Positions 11,441-22,221 of a stretch of DNA of 64,000 nucleotides are shown here, in pieces. The stretch is from positions 682,001-746,000 of the forward strand of contig MU385716.1 in assembly GCA_022497155.1 (NCBI GenBank). The letters run 5' to 3'. Numbering within the stretch: position 1 is the stretch's first letter; each line of letters opens with the position of its first letter. The notes under the pieces are model-generated. The model was not told the origin of the DNA. It made no database searches and saw nothing but the letters and a program-made list of their open reading frames with translations. The translations under genes and the position numbers were made by a program. This stretch comes from Whalleya microplaca (lineage: Eukaryota; Ascomycota; Sordariomycetes; Xylariales; Xylariaceae).

Positions 11441-11478
11441 GGGCAGGACAGGACAGGACAAGACAAGGGCAGGACAAG
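11441..11478. repeat. GGACA pentanucleotide repeat
   Basis: Three perfect GGACA units (11446-11460) with degenerate AGACA/GGGCA copies on both sides. Confidence 0.75.
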
Positions 11479-11576
11479 ATACTATGTAGAGAGGACTCGG
11501 GATATGAGAGAAATACCGTGTTAATAATAAGCTGGGTGAGGAGTGAGGAAGAGGCAGGACGAGCAATCAAGAAAAG

Positions 11577-11603
11577 ACTGGCGAAACTGGCGAAACTGGC
11601 GTG
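11577..11603. repeat. 9-bp tandem repeat, three copies
   Basis: ACTGGCGAA twice followed by ACTGGCGTG, directly adjacent. Third small repeat in the same upstream stretch. Confidence 0.8.
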
Positions 11604-14449
11604 ACGAGAGACGACACAGGAAGCCGTCCAAGAGATGAGATTTAGGCAGCAGCCGCTCACGATGGGTCCAGCCTCGGAGATCCCTGTCGGCGGATTTCAA
11701 GTCCTGATTGATATGACTAGATGTGGGTTTTGCTAGATACCTGCAGGTAACGATGCCTCGCGCGCTAACACGAAGTACTCGCAAAAGTCCTACTTGGCCA
11801 TATGTCACTCAGCTGCGCCTTTCCAGGGCCCCACGTTAAGCCATTTCCGGCGAATGCGAACTAGCCGACCCCACCGAACACTGAGAATCGCATCGTCCCA
11901 TTCCACCATTCTACCACCATTCTCCAGCTACCTTGAGTACACACCCACGTTACAACTACTTCTTGATCACCTCTTGATTCGCTAGCAAAGGTGCCAAGCG
12001 GCGAGGGAAACAGTTATACAGCTGCCAGCAAACAGAGCGTCGAGAGCAGTGCAAGACCTGAAACCCTGGTGTCCGCCATTCTGCTGATCAGCTGCCATCG
12101 TTCGTGAGTTCGTGTCGGGATAAACTCGAGATGAACTTCAATGTCATTCATCAATATCTGGAGTGGTTGACTGCATGTGCAGAGGGATCGATATGTGTCC
12201 CTTGTAAGTACTGAGTACCATAGAACAGGCCGCGCTAAGCCTTGTGTTGGTGATTTATTAATAACATTCCAATTCCATGTCCTTCTAAACTCTAGTCTGC
12301 TCATCAATTGAAAATCGGATGGATAATGTTGAATTAGGCCGCTTCAGTAAGGTTCCGCTGCTACGCTGCTACCGCTTGTCCACCGGTCCGACTAACCATC
12401 CACCGTAAATCCGATGCCTACTACAGTTTACGGATTGTTACATGCGAGATGTTATTGTGCTCTGACTTATTACTCTCTTTGGCTACTATAAGACTCAAGA
12501 ACGTATAGGTATATTTAGAAAAGAAATTCACCACAAGGATAAAATATATAAATAAAAATGAAGTATTATTGCAGCTGCTTATATGTATTGGAACTCTGAT
12601 GGACTTGACGTATCTTGATGTTATGAAACAATCTATCATATTACAAAAGACGCCTCCACGACATTCCTTTGCATCGTTCTACAGCAGGACCCGACGTTGG
12701 TTCAAGGGGTACCTGTACGCAGTATCGTACGTAGTACCTACCTGATATGTAAGCCCTGGCCCTTGGCTCGCACTCGCAAAGAGGTTCGACTTCTACTACA
12801 TACGTCAATTTGTTATGCGCCGCAGACCTATTGAAGCTCAGTCGGCATCAGCCGCAATCCATCCTGCGGATTAGATGGGCTTGCCCAAGGTTCGGCTCAA
12901 GCTGCCAAGCCACCCAACCTACCAACGTCTGGCACTTTTACAGTCCCTCGGAAAGATTCGCGGAGCATTGTTGAGTTTTGCGGTAACGCTGCCGAATTAC
13001 GATCCGTCAAAAAATGCCAGAGATGCTGGCCCAGACATTGTGACTCCCTCCTACAGTATACTTACTCTGGGACTTTCGTCATTTGCAGACGCGGCTCAAC
13101 TTGGCATATAGTGCAACACAGATGTGAGACATCCTTTACTTATCCGTAAAGGGGAATAAGCATTTTGGTGCTGCACAACTTTCGGTTTTCACTGTACCGT
13201 AGCACCATCGGTGATGATCACCGCATCGCCAACACATCTGCACGTCTACCCATTACTTAATAGTCGGTGCCGATCCGACAAAGCCCATGGGTCATTATAA
13301 TAAACGATAAGGTCGCGTCATAACCCTGCCTCCCTTTCTCCACACTTAAGGCTAGCTAAAACAATAGTCTGGGGAGTTATGAGTCGATTAATAAATCGGT
13401 TAGGTAGGTTGGTTGTAGACGATGCACCTGAACTTCTTCGGTGTTGAGTCAAAGGGTCGAAGGGCTAGGAAACCTGCAGGCTGGTAGGTTCATCGCAGTC
13501 GCTGTGTCATGCAGTCATCGGATAGGCCCATTGCAATTCGCTTGGTCACCCCCTGTACCCCTCGCAACCCCTCGTCAATTCCCCCGTCAATCTGCAAGTT
13601 GATGAAAGTGCAAAAGACCATGTCTGCGCAGCATGTCTCGGATCAGGGAAGCGATTGGGTGGGATCAATTCTATGCTGCTTATGTTCTAGCCACGTATGC
13701 ACGGCGTTTTTTATTAATCGAGAATGACTGATACCTGGTCTACGTCGATAAACACGCAAAACATGCAAAACATGCGGGTGAACGAGTGTGGTCGTCAGCC
13801 CTATGATCGATCAAGCTTCGGGGACCCGTGACGTTGTAGCTTTTGGGCCAATGGCGTTGCGAGAAATACAGGTGCCTCCCCTTTTCATCCCTTGAATCCT
13901 TCGGCTCCATGTCGCAATCTTAGCCCGTCTGCGCGTACAGCGGACAGAATACTGGTGCCTGAGAATTGAGATCTGTTCTTAGTACAGATTTAACTTTTAG
14001 TGCAGGTCAGGGACGTAATGCAAAGTGTGAAGGGTCGGCAGATCGTAAAAGGGGAAACCTCGATATCAATGAGAAAAAAGGGGGGCTACACGTACATCTA
14101 CGACGATTTTGTTCGAGTTTGGATCAAATATTCTATTAATGAGTCTATCAGCCGTCTCTTGCGGCGAACTCTAGGAAGCATAAACAAAGAACGTGGCCAA
14201 GTGGCCGGTTACGCCTTTCTTCCCTCTTACACCTTTCTTGTCTCCGGCGCCATCGACGCCTCCAGGCGGAGTGCATTGCTTTTCCCTATCCAACTTGGCA
14301 CTGCTCCTAAGACTCGAAGTGGACTCCGGTCCTGGATACGAGCAAGCTCTCCGAGACTTACCTAGTCTACGTGTAGGTAGGGGCTAGACCTCGGCGGGAC
14401 TATTGTTTTGGTACGGCAATACATACATACATATCTGCTTGGAATACGT

Positions 14450-15349
14450 CTAGAAAGCGCCGCCACCCCTACCGTGATTCATCTGCATGTAATTATACAG
14501 ATTTTCCCGCGGCGAAGGCTCGGGTCCGGGTGATACGGTGTGATTTCTCCAAGAATCGTCATCATCATCATCATCACTGCCGAACACCGAGACGCCATTG
14601 CTATCCCGGCTGTCACGCCGTGGCGGGGGCGCGTAGCGCGACTGCTGCTGCGGCGACGGGGTTGCCATTTGCACAACCGCCCTACGAGCTGGCATGACGG
14701 AACCCGGATGCCGCTGTACGACCTGCGGTGCCTTTCGTAAGTCCTGGGACAGCGGCACCGGCTTACGAGCTGGCACAAGGAAAACCGGAGGCCGCTGCAC
14801 GACCTGTGGTGTCCTTTGCACGTCCCGGGATGGCGGCGGCACCGGCATGGCGCGCATGGGGTCGACCCGGACGGGCTGGCGTTGGACGACCTGTCTCCGT
14901 GGAACGCTGCGGACGTTGTGCTGCTGGTGATACTGGGGAGGCGTGGTTCTCAGTGGCGGGGGAGGGGGGGCTCGCTGCTGATGCTGGTGAGCCTGTTGTG
15001 GGCGAGTGGGAATGTTATAGGCAGGTTTGTACTGGGTGTACTTGGGTTGAACCTGGCTCCGGGGGGGCTGCTGCCGTGGGTGAGGTGGCCGTGGTGGCCG
15101 AGTGGGATCGTAGACTGCTTCGAACTCGCTGCCGGGAAGCCCGACGATAGCTTGCCTAAGATGTGGCTCGATGTAGGAATCACGGTTCCCCATGGCCTGC
15201 ATTTGTGTGCGCTGCCTTGGGTTGTTGACCCGCGGCTGACCTCCCCAACCATAGTTCTGAGCTGCGCGAGCAGCCTCTTCCTGCCGTCGTCTCTTGTGTT
15301 CGTCCACGAGGGGACGCTCGTCGTAGTCTTCGTCTGAGCAAAAGCACAT
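14450..15349 (-). CDS. Pro/Gln/Arg-rich low-complexity protein of unknown function
   Basis: Single-exon protein of 299 residues. I do not recognise the family. Residues 1-35 are charged (EDYDERPLVDEHKRRRQEE) and look helical. The middle is rich in P, Q and R with many PP and QQ runs. About residues 150-235 hold three imperfect repeats of about 28 residues built on QVVQR-P...P-R/A, and near residue 258 there is a run of seven Asp encoded by a GAT/GAC tract. The ending GRGGGAF is glycine-rich. Composition suggests a disordered protein, perhaps RNA- or protein-binding, but nothing proves it. GC content is higher than the flanks and there is no competing spliced model, which supports real coding. 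Confidence 0.65.
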   Translation of the reverse strand: MCFCSDEDYDERPLVDEHKRRRQEEAARAAQNYGWGGQPRVNNPRQRTQMQAMGNRDSYIEPHLRQAIVGLPGSEFEAVYDPTRPPRPPHPRQQPPRSQVQPKYTQYKPAYNIPTRPQQAHQHQQRAPPPPPLRTTPPQYHQQHNVRSVPRRQVVQRQPVRVDPMRAMPVPPPSRDVQRTPQVVQRPPVFLVPARKPVPLSQDLRKAPQVVQRHPGSVMPARRAVVQMATPSPQQQSRYAPPPRRDSRDSNGVSVFGSDDDDDDDSWRNHTVSPGPEPSPRENLYNYMQMNHGRGGGAF

Positions 15350-16363
15350 TATGGATGTTTATGTTTGTGTTCGTGTTTGTGTTGTATCTCGTCGTAATTC
15401 CGTATCTTCCAAAATGGTTCCTTCAGAATAGTAGTACTTATGCACTTGTGTGCCAAACGATTGATCAAATAATTATATAAGGGTTCTGTCCTGACAGTAG
15501 GTTTGGAAGTGAAACTGCACCAGCAGTATAGTTGGATGTACAAATGGAAACGTGAGTAAATATTTGGTTCTGATCAACTCCCGTGTAATTGACCAGCGCT
15601 ATTCGTGGCATATAAATCATCGTGAACCGCTTGTTCTTGGACACAAAGAATGCTTTGTTGTCTTGTCCAGCCTTTATGACTGTGTTAGAACAATATGACA
15701 CATCCGGGGGCTCAAAGCGTAGTCTTTGTAGGGCGTCCTTTGAAACCGATAATATTATTCTCTGAGATTGGCACGCCTAAGTTGTTTGTAATTAGATTCA
15801 TATTGTCTTTGAAAGGGTTGAGATTGTACAGGCGGGATGTCGTACTATGACTCCGTTGGTAGGCGTACGGTTTCACAACCCTACCGCAGGTTATTCGTCT
15901 TATGCCTGCTAAGTGATGTCGCTAGAAGAAAGAAAATCCGAGCAATCACCTAGTTTGAATGTGCGTGTGTATATATGATGACAGCTTCATAAAGTAGTTC
16001 TACAAGCGTAGTCAAAAATGAGTATAGCTCTGCTAGTGATTTACAGAATAGACTAATGACTCGATGAAAGTGAACATAGTGAGTTGGGCATTCACTTGAA
16101 CTATTAGATTGTACGGCTAGAGGACAATATGAGGACCGCCTAGTACTGACGATTTACAATACCCTTGTTTGAAGGACCATTTCATTCTTAAAGTCCTACA
16201 AGGACCAGAGTGTCTTTGCTATTGTGTTCCTTGTCGTGAAGAGTTCAAAGAGCCGAGAATGTGTCCTTGTTAATTAATGTTCTTGTGCTTGATAAAGTCA
16301 TGTTCCCTGCCCTTACACATGCGGTTCAGCAACATACTGGAAATTGTATTGTAGACTGTAAAG
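15350..16363. other. Divergent intergenic region
   Basis: AT-rich DNA between the starts of two orphan genes. It must contain both promoters. A TG/TTCGTG-type imperfect repeat follows 15356. No further features seen. Confidence 0.5.
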
Positions 16364-17335
16364 ATGGAAGCCATTAAGAAATGGCTAAACCCTAAGAAAA
16401 AGAAGAAGGCTAACAAGAAGCAGACTAGCCCGCCGCTGAACTGCAGTAGCTCTGAGAGCTTGACAGACAGTAAGGCGAAGCCAACGTTTGGCTCTGCAAC
16501 AACTACCTTCACGCCTGAAGGCAGAGGGAGGGATGCCACTCTCGCTTGGCTAGATACAGGTAGGTCGGAAGCGCTCGTCGACTTACTTCAAGAGCGAGAT
16601 ATCGCTGAAAGTCAAGTACGACGCGGGCCGAAGACGAAGGGAACTAAGGAGGTACAGGATATACTCCGCAAGCCGAGCATGAAGACCATCGAGTATCTTC
16701 ACCGGGTTCGTCGGCAAGCCGAGCTCACAGTTAGGTATGGTGTACCAGGTGCCGTCGCCTACAACTTTTCCAAGTCTCTCGGCTGGAACAAGATTGCTGC
16801 CTCGCAACTACCTCCCCTTGAATTCCGCGATTTCGGTGCGATGATGAAAGAGCATAGGGTGCTCTTTAGCAATAGCCCTCGCATCCCGTCTACTCCACCC
16901 ACTCCGCCCACACCGATCGACTGGCTTGATCTCGGGACATCTGGGCCACTGTGTGGGAACGGGCGATCCTTGTCCCCTATTAGTGAGCCAGGTGGCTGGC
17001 GGGACACACCACCCGAAGACATTGAGCGACCAGTGGCTAGATTGGGGTTTGTAGGGGATGACGAATGTGAAGATGAGGAAGATATGACGCTATCAGATAT
17101 CGATCCTGACATCGAGAGAGAACTTGATCTGTATGATTACTTATCGACGACACCCAATACCGATATGACTGGAGACGTAGGGGTAGTGAGCGAGGCCAGA
17201 ATTCTAACCGTGACACCGGTATCTACTCGACAGGTCCAGGAGATATACTTTCAGCCCCGAAAAGGGTGTCGACCAAAAGCTTTATCTCCCATCCTGGAGG
17301 CAAGCTCCGTAGAACTCACAAGCGACGAGGAATAG
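16364..17335 (+). CDS. Orphan acidic protein with lysine-rich N-terminus
   Basis: Single exon of 323 residues, family not recognised. The first 20 residues are strongly basic (WLNPKKKKKANKK), a plausible nuclear localisation signal. Residues 60-150 are the most ordered-looking part, with LAWLDTGRSEALVDLLQERD and RKPSMKTIEYLHRVRRQAEL predicted to be helical. Then comes a TPPTPPTP segment near residue 180 and an acidic region (DDECEDEEDMTLSDIDPDIE, about 230-250). The C-terminus ends in SDEE. Start chosen as the first ATG, placed before the basic tract. No membrane segment or signal peptide. It could be a lineage-specific nuclear protein. Confidence 0.7.
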   Translation: MEAIKKWLNPKKKKKANKKQTSPPLNCSSSESLTDSKAKPTFGSATTTFTPEGRGRDATLAWLDTGRSEALVDLLQERDIAESQVRRGPKTKGTKEVQDILRKPSMKTIEYLHRVRRQAELTVRYGVPGAVAYNFSKSLGWNKIAASQLPPLEFRDFGAMMKEHRVLFSNSPRIPSTPPTPPTPIDWLDLGTSGPLCGNGRSLSPISEPGGWRDTPPEDIERPVARLGFVGDDECEDEEDMTLSDIDPDIERELDLYDYLSTTPNTDMTGDVGVVSEARILTVTPVSTRQVQEIYFQPRKGCRPKALSPILEASSVELTSDEE

Positions 17336-17648
17336 AAGTCCTCTAGGCTTTTGATAGGTATGATATATGCCCAGCATGCGCTAACACGGTATTAGGCCAT
17401 CTGGCTTCTAGTTAGTTGTGGTTATACCATGTCTCCGTGTATGAGAGCTTTCTCTGGCATGCAGTAACAAAATGACACATAAGAAACTACAGCGAACTAA
17501 TACCATATCACATTGAAAAAAATTAACTCAAATCTCATCAGATTGTCAAGCAGACAATATGTGACTGCCATTCCATTTTACTAACTTGATTTAAGAGTTG
17601 AGACTAGATAGGCAAACATGCCGTACTGACATCGCCACATGTCGCCAC
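17336..17648. other. Convergent intergenic spacer
   Basis: AT-rich spacer between the orphan gene and the RidA gene, both ending here. Nothing else seen. Confidence 0.5.
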
Positions 17649-18271
17649 TCACGGCAGAGCAATGCACTCGATCTCAACATCGACACCCTTGGGGAGCTGC
17701 TTGACAGCTACGCAGCTTCGCGCGGGCTTGTGGGTGAACCACTTCGCGTACTCCTCGTTCATATCGGCGAAGAGCGACATGTCGGCCAAGAATATGTTGA
17801 CCTTGACCACCTTCTCGATAGAGGAGCCAGCGGCGGTAAGGACAGCCTTGAGGTTCGAGATGCAGGCCGCTGTCTTTACGCCAATGGGTCCCTCGACCAG
17901 GTTTCCGGCGGCATCACAGGGTATCTGTCCGGAGCAGTAGATTGCCGACGGCGTCTTGATGGCATGAGACTGCAAGAGCAAGTTAGCTTCGACTCAGGTA
18001 GACCAGTTGCCAGTCATCGGGCCCATACGTAAGGTCCAGCAGCTATATTCCAGTTAGTCGTCATTCACATAGCTTATCTTTATCTTGTCTATCGGAGTCA
18101 CTTACGCGGAGCTGCGTCCTTGGAGAAGACCGGAGTTAAGTCGGACATGTTGCGAACGGGGGTGAAGATGGCTGATGGTGAAGTCGTTCGTAAAGTTGTT
18201 GAAGTCAAGGCACGGCGGACTAGAGGTGATGAAAAAGCTCGAAGCGGGAACGCTCTAGCAGCTACGAGCAT
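17649..18271 (-). CDS. RidA/YjgF/Mmf1 family enamine/imine deaminase, probably mitochondrial
   Basis: Hydrolyses reactive 2-aminoacrylate-type enamines/imines made by PLP enzymes such as threonine dehydratase. Exons on the minus strand are 18271-18106, 18042-18029 (only 14 nt) and 17969-17649. From the ATG at 18148 the product is 125 residues, the normal family size, with YCSGQIP and the catalytic Arg in PARSC (residue 103 of this form) present. The frame extends upstream without stops to an ATG at 18271, adding 41 residues rich in Arg, Ser and Thr and lacking acidic residues, a convincing mitochondrial presequence. One gene may therefore give mitochondrial and cytosolic forms, jobs split between Mmf1 and Hmf1 in yeast. 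Branch site GACTAAC is clear in intron 1. Confidence 0.9.
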
Positions 18272-19396
18272 TATTAAGTAGTTGATGGCTTTTGATTCGG
18301 GTCCAGTCGGCGGGAGATAATTGGAGTCTGAAGATTAGTGTCGGAAAGAGTCTCCGTTCTTCGGACGTGGGCAAGTTAATATAGGTAGGTACGGAGTATT
18401 TGCTTAGGTACACGGATGGCCGGCGTGACAGATGCCATTGCAAAATTTATATCCCGCTTCTACTCGCAGTACATCTGTACATGCAGGCAAGGTAGTAGTA
18501 TATTTCGGATATATGAAGCTGACGTCTTTATTTTAGCTACGACATCTAGAAAGGTTCTATGTATAGATTTACATCCAATGCATGTATGTATCAGTAGGTA
18601 ATACCACGTGCATCCCGTAGATACAACCTGGAAGGACATGAACTTAAAGAACCTTATTTATATACTCAGGTACGAAGTGTAGTTATTTATGTAGGTTTGT
18701 TAGGTCGCCAACTTGAAGCAGATGGCGGCATGTGTCGAGTGCGGGATCATTGTTTGATGGTCTTATCGATAACCGCGAGCCTTGCCCGCTGTCCGCTATA
18801 GGTAACAGTACGTAGTGTTTCACTATGGATCTTGCTTCAGGGATGCATACGCTACCAATACACTATCCAAATTTCGACTCCTGGTACCAAAGATAGGTCT
18901 AATTAGTGGGTCTAGGGATCAATTGAACATGTAGCCAAGTGGCCAGAATTACATAATTCGCCTGGACAGCCCCCTGGACTCCCCTGGTGGAACGCGAAGC
19001 TGCGCAATACCGTAGGTAGAGAGCTCTCCTCTCCTCACAAGATTTTAAGGAGGATTGGTCCTTTACTTTTTTTTTTTGTCTTCAACCTCACCTTTCTCCC
19101 AACAACTTGGGTTGACGACAGATCAACCATCACAATACTCGGCCGTTCCCATTGGCCGTATGGTTGGTTGACTCGCTTTAGTTTTCTTGTCTCTGTAAGT
19201 CAACGTTGCCTTCCCCGTCGGTCAGCTTGGACCTAGGAGACGTGTAAGCTTGACTACCGGTATACCAGTATACTGGAGAGTTTTGAACCATGCAACCACC
19301 TCGAAACTGGTCACGTGAAGACTGATAGCTAATGATTACTTCACCTCTTGAGCAGCTTTCGTTCGTTGATTTCTTTCGAGCTCGTTACTATACGCT
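18272..19396. other. Divergent promoter region (RidA / PMT4)
   Basis: Holds the promoters of the RidA gene (minus) and PMT4 (plus). A T10 run near 19068 and a following pyrimidine-rich leader precede PMT4. No coding signal. Confidence 0.5.
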
Positions 19397-21870
19397 ATGG
19401 CATCTCCGCAGGGCAGTCTGCGCCAGCGGAATGTCCCTAGTTCCAAGAAGAAGAACGGGGGCTCTGCTGGCGTTGACTCGGAGGTCGATAGCATCGCCAA
19501 GCCGAACAAGCAGGTTACCAAATCTAGTTTTGAACTGGATTATAAAATCGCCTTTACGGTCATCACGGCTCTGGCCTTCATTTCCAGATTCTGGGGGATT
19601 AGCCACCCGAACGAGGTCGTTTTCGACGAGGTCCATTTTGGCAAAGTAAGCAGACTTCCCCCTCCCCCAGCAGCGAGATAGCTTCATGCCATTGTTCGTG
19701 TACCGATTGAGGATCTGTGGACTGACTTGTGCTCTATCGAATTGTAGTTTGCCTCATATTACCTCGAGAGAACGTACTTCTTCGATGTCCACCCGCCCTT
19801 TGGGAAGCTTCTATTCGCCTTGATGGGATGGCTCGTAGGATACGATGGACATTTCCACTTCGAAAACATCGGTGACTCGTATATAGCGAACAAGGTCCCT
19901 TATGTGGCTTTTCGCGCCCTACCTGCCCTTCTCGGCTCCTTGACCGTTTCCGTCTCCTTCCTTATTATGTGGGAGTCTGGGTACAGTTTGCCAGCATGCA
20001 TAGTCGCCGCCGGGCTCGTTCTCCTAGACAATGCCCATATTGGACAGACCCGGTTGATTCTACTAGATGCCACCCTAGTATTTGCCATGGCCTGTAGTTT
20101 ATTGTGCTATATCAAGTTCTACAAGTTGAGACATGATCCTTTCAGTCGCAAGTGGTGGAAGTGGTTGATTCTGACGGGCTTTGCGCTGTCATGCGACATC
20201 TCTACCAAATATGTCGGACTCTTTGCCTTCATTACTGTGGGATCTGCCGTCATCATCGACTTGTGGGATTTGCTGGACATTAAGAGGCCCGGCGGTGCAC
20301 TGAACCTGCGCGAATTCGGAAACCACTTCGCAGCTCGTGCCTTGGGGCTCATTGTCCTGCCTTTCCTTTTCTACTTGTTCTGGTTTCAGGTTCACTTCGC
20401 GATACTGACACGATCTGGTCCTGGGGATGACTTCATGACCCCCGAATTCCAGGAGACGTTGTCGGACAACATTATGCTTGCAAATGCTGTTAATGTCGAC
20501 TATTATGACACAATCACTATACGCCACAAGGAAACCAAGGCATACCTCCACAGTCACGATGCCCAATACCCACTCCGATATGACGATGGCCGAGTTTCTA
20601 GCCAGGGCCAGCAAGTGACCGGTTATCCGTTCAACGATACCAACAACTACTGGCAAATTCTTCCAGTCGATGACGATCAGCAACTTGGCCGCCATGTCAA
20701 GAACAATGAACTTGTCAGACTACGACACTTGGTCACAGATACTGTACTATTGTCTCACGATGTTGCTTCTCCTTACTATCCTACTAACCAGGAATTCACG
20801 ACCGTCTCATTGGCTGATGGCTTCGGAAGCCGGGCGGCCGATACCCTTTTCGAGATTCGAATTGAGCATGGCAAACCCGGGCAAGAGTTCAAGAGCGTTT
20901 CTGGCCACTTCAAGCTGATCCATAATCCGAGCAAAGTCGCCATGTGGACTCACACAAAGCCGCTTCCCGACTGGGGTCACAAGCAGCAGGAGATCAATGG
21001 AAACAAGCAGATTACCCCCAGTTCCAATATCTGGGTCGTAGAAGATCTACCCTCTGTTCCCCAAGATGATCCCCGTCGGCAGAAGGAAGAGCGCCAAGTG
21101 AAATCTCTGCCTTTCCTGAGAAAATGGTTTGAGCTACAGCGCTCAATGTTCTGGCACAACAATCAGTTGACTAGCAGCCACCCGTATGCTAGCCAGCCTT
21201 ACCAGTGGCCATTCTTGTTGAGAGGTGTGAGCTTCTGGACGCAAAACGATACCCGCGAGCAAATTTACTTCCTTGGTAACCCAATTGGTTGGTGGATCGC
21301 TAGTAGTCTGATTGCAGTTTACGCTGGTATCATCGGCGCTGATCAGGTCTCCCTCCGCCGTGGTGTTGATGCGTTAGACCATCGTAAGCTCCGTAAACTT
21401 CCCACTTTACTATTCCTCTAGCTAACCCGTTCACAGGCACTCGCTCACGTCTATATAACTCTACCGGATTTTTCTTCCTTGCCTGGGCGACCCATTATTT
21501 CCCCTTCTATCTGATGGGACGCCAACTTTTCCTTCATCACTACCTTCCCGCCCATCTCGCATCATGCCTCATCGTAGGCGCCTTGCTAGAGTTTGTCTTC
21601 AACGCCGAGCCGTCCGCGGAGGAGCCCAGCTACCATGAAGTCAAGGCAGGCAAGAAGCGCGCCCCAGGCCCACGGAGACACATCACGGCCCGCGAGAGGT
21701 TCGCCGGGCAGAGCATGCTCCCTGCCTGGATCGCAGCTCTAGTTATCGTAGTATTGGCTTTCGGAGGCTGGTACTTCTTCCTGCCACTCACGTACGGATA
21801 CCCCGGCCTCAGCGTGGACCAGGTTCTGCGACGGAAATGGCTCGGGTATGACCTCCACTTCGCCAAATAA
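19397..21870 (+). CDS. PMT4: Protein O-mannosyltransferase, PMT4 subfamily
   Basis: ER multi-pass enzyme that moves mannose from dolichyl-phosphate-mannose to Ser/Thr of secretory proteins; Pmt4 acts mainly on membrane and GPI-anchored proteins. Exons 19397-19645, 19748-21383 and 21437-21870 give 772 residues, the usual family length. The catalytic lumenal loop 1 shows FDEVHFGKFASYYL (Asp-Glu motif) and FFDVHPPFGKLL. After six or so membrane segments comes SGPGDDFMTPEFQETL, then MIR repeats (TIRHKETKAYLHSH, NNELVRLRHLVTDTVLLSH, SVSGHFKLIH). The C-terminal membrane block has HYFPFYLMGRQLFLHHYLPA and ends LGYDLHFAK. Assignment to PMT4 and not PMT1/2 rests on these loop and tail sequences. It converges on the flavoprotein gene downstream. 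Confidence 0.95.
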
Positions 21871-22221
21871 GGGGGCTGAAGTAGGTTAGGCTAGACTCGA
21901 CGGAAACAATGTAGAGTATAATATATACGGTGGGAGAGGAGGCGGTTGTGTACGATTTGAGCAGCAGCATCGAGTGGCTAAATGGATAGGCTGGTGCGAC
22001 CTGGGGAAATAGGAAAAGTCATTTGCGACATTTAAATCTCTGAATTGGCTCAAATATCAAGATCCTCATTATAGACACACATTGTGACCGAGAAACAACA
22101 CATGGACCTGGTCAGCTGAATGAACAAACACACTCCCAATAGCAAAGTCTGTATCTTGTAGCCAGATTTCTCCCCAATCACCGTAAAGCATATGGCACAT
22201 AAATCGTACTGGACCGGAATC
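21871..22221. other. Convergent intergenic spacer
   Basis: 3' regions of PMT4 and the prenylcysteine-lyase-like gene. No other feature seen. Confidence 0.5.

Larger units (their letters stand above)
10764..14449. other. Long intergenic region with repeats
   Basis: Upstream region of the C2H2 regulator (minus) followed by gene-free DNA. On the plus strand 11150-11660 is purine-rich, meaning a pyrimidine-rich tract upstream of the regulator, common in fungal promoters and 5' leaders. It carries a GGGAT run, a GGACA run and a 9-bp repeat. From 11.8 to 14.4 kb I find only short unsupported frames, such as one at 14000-14365 without homology features. Confidence 0.5.

Noticed and set aside
14000..14365. 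121-codon open frame on plus
   Set aside because: No domain, no signal, no splice context, and an overlapping frame (14193-14387) of equal quality; looks like chance.
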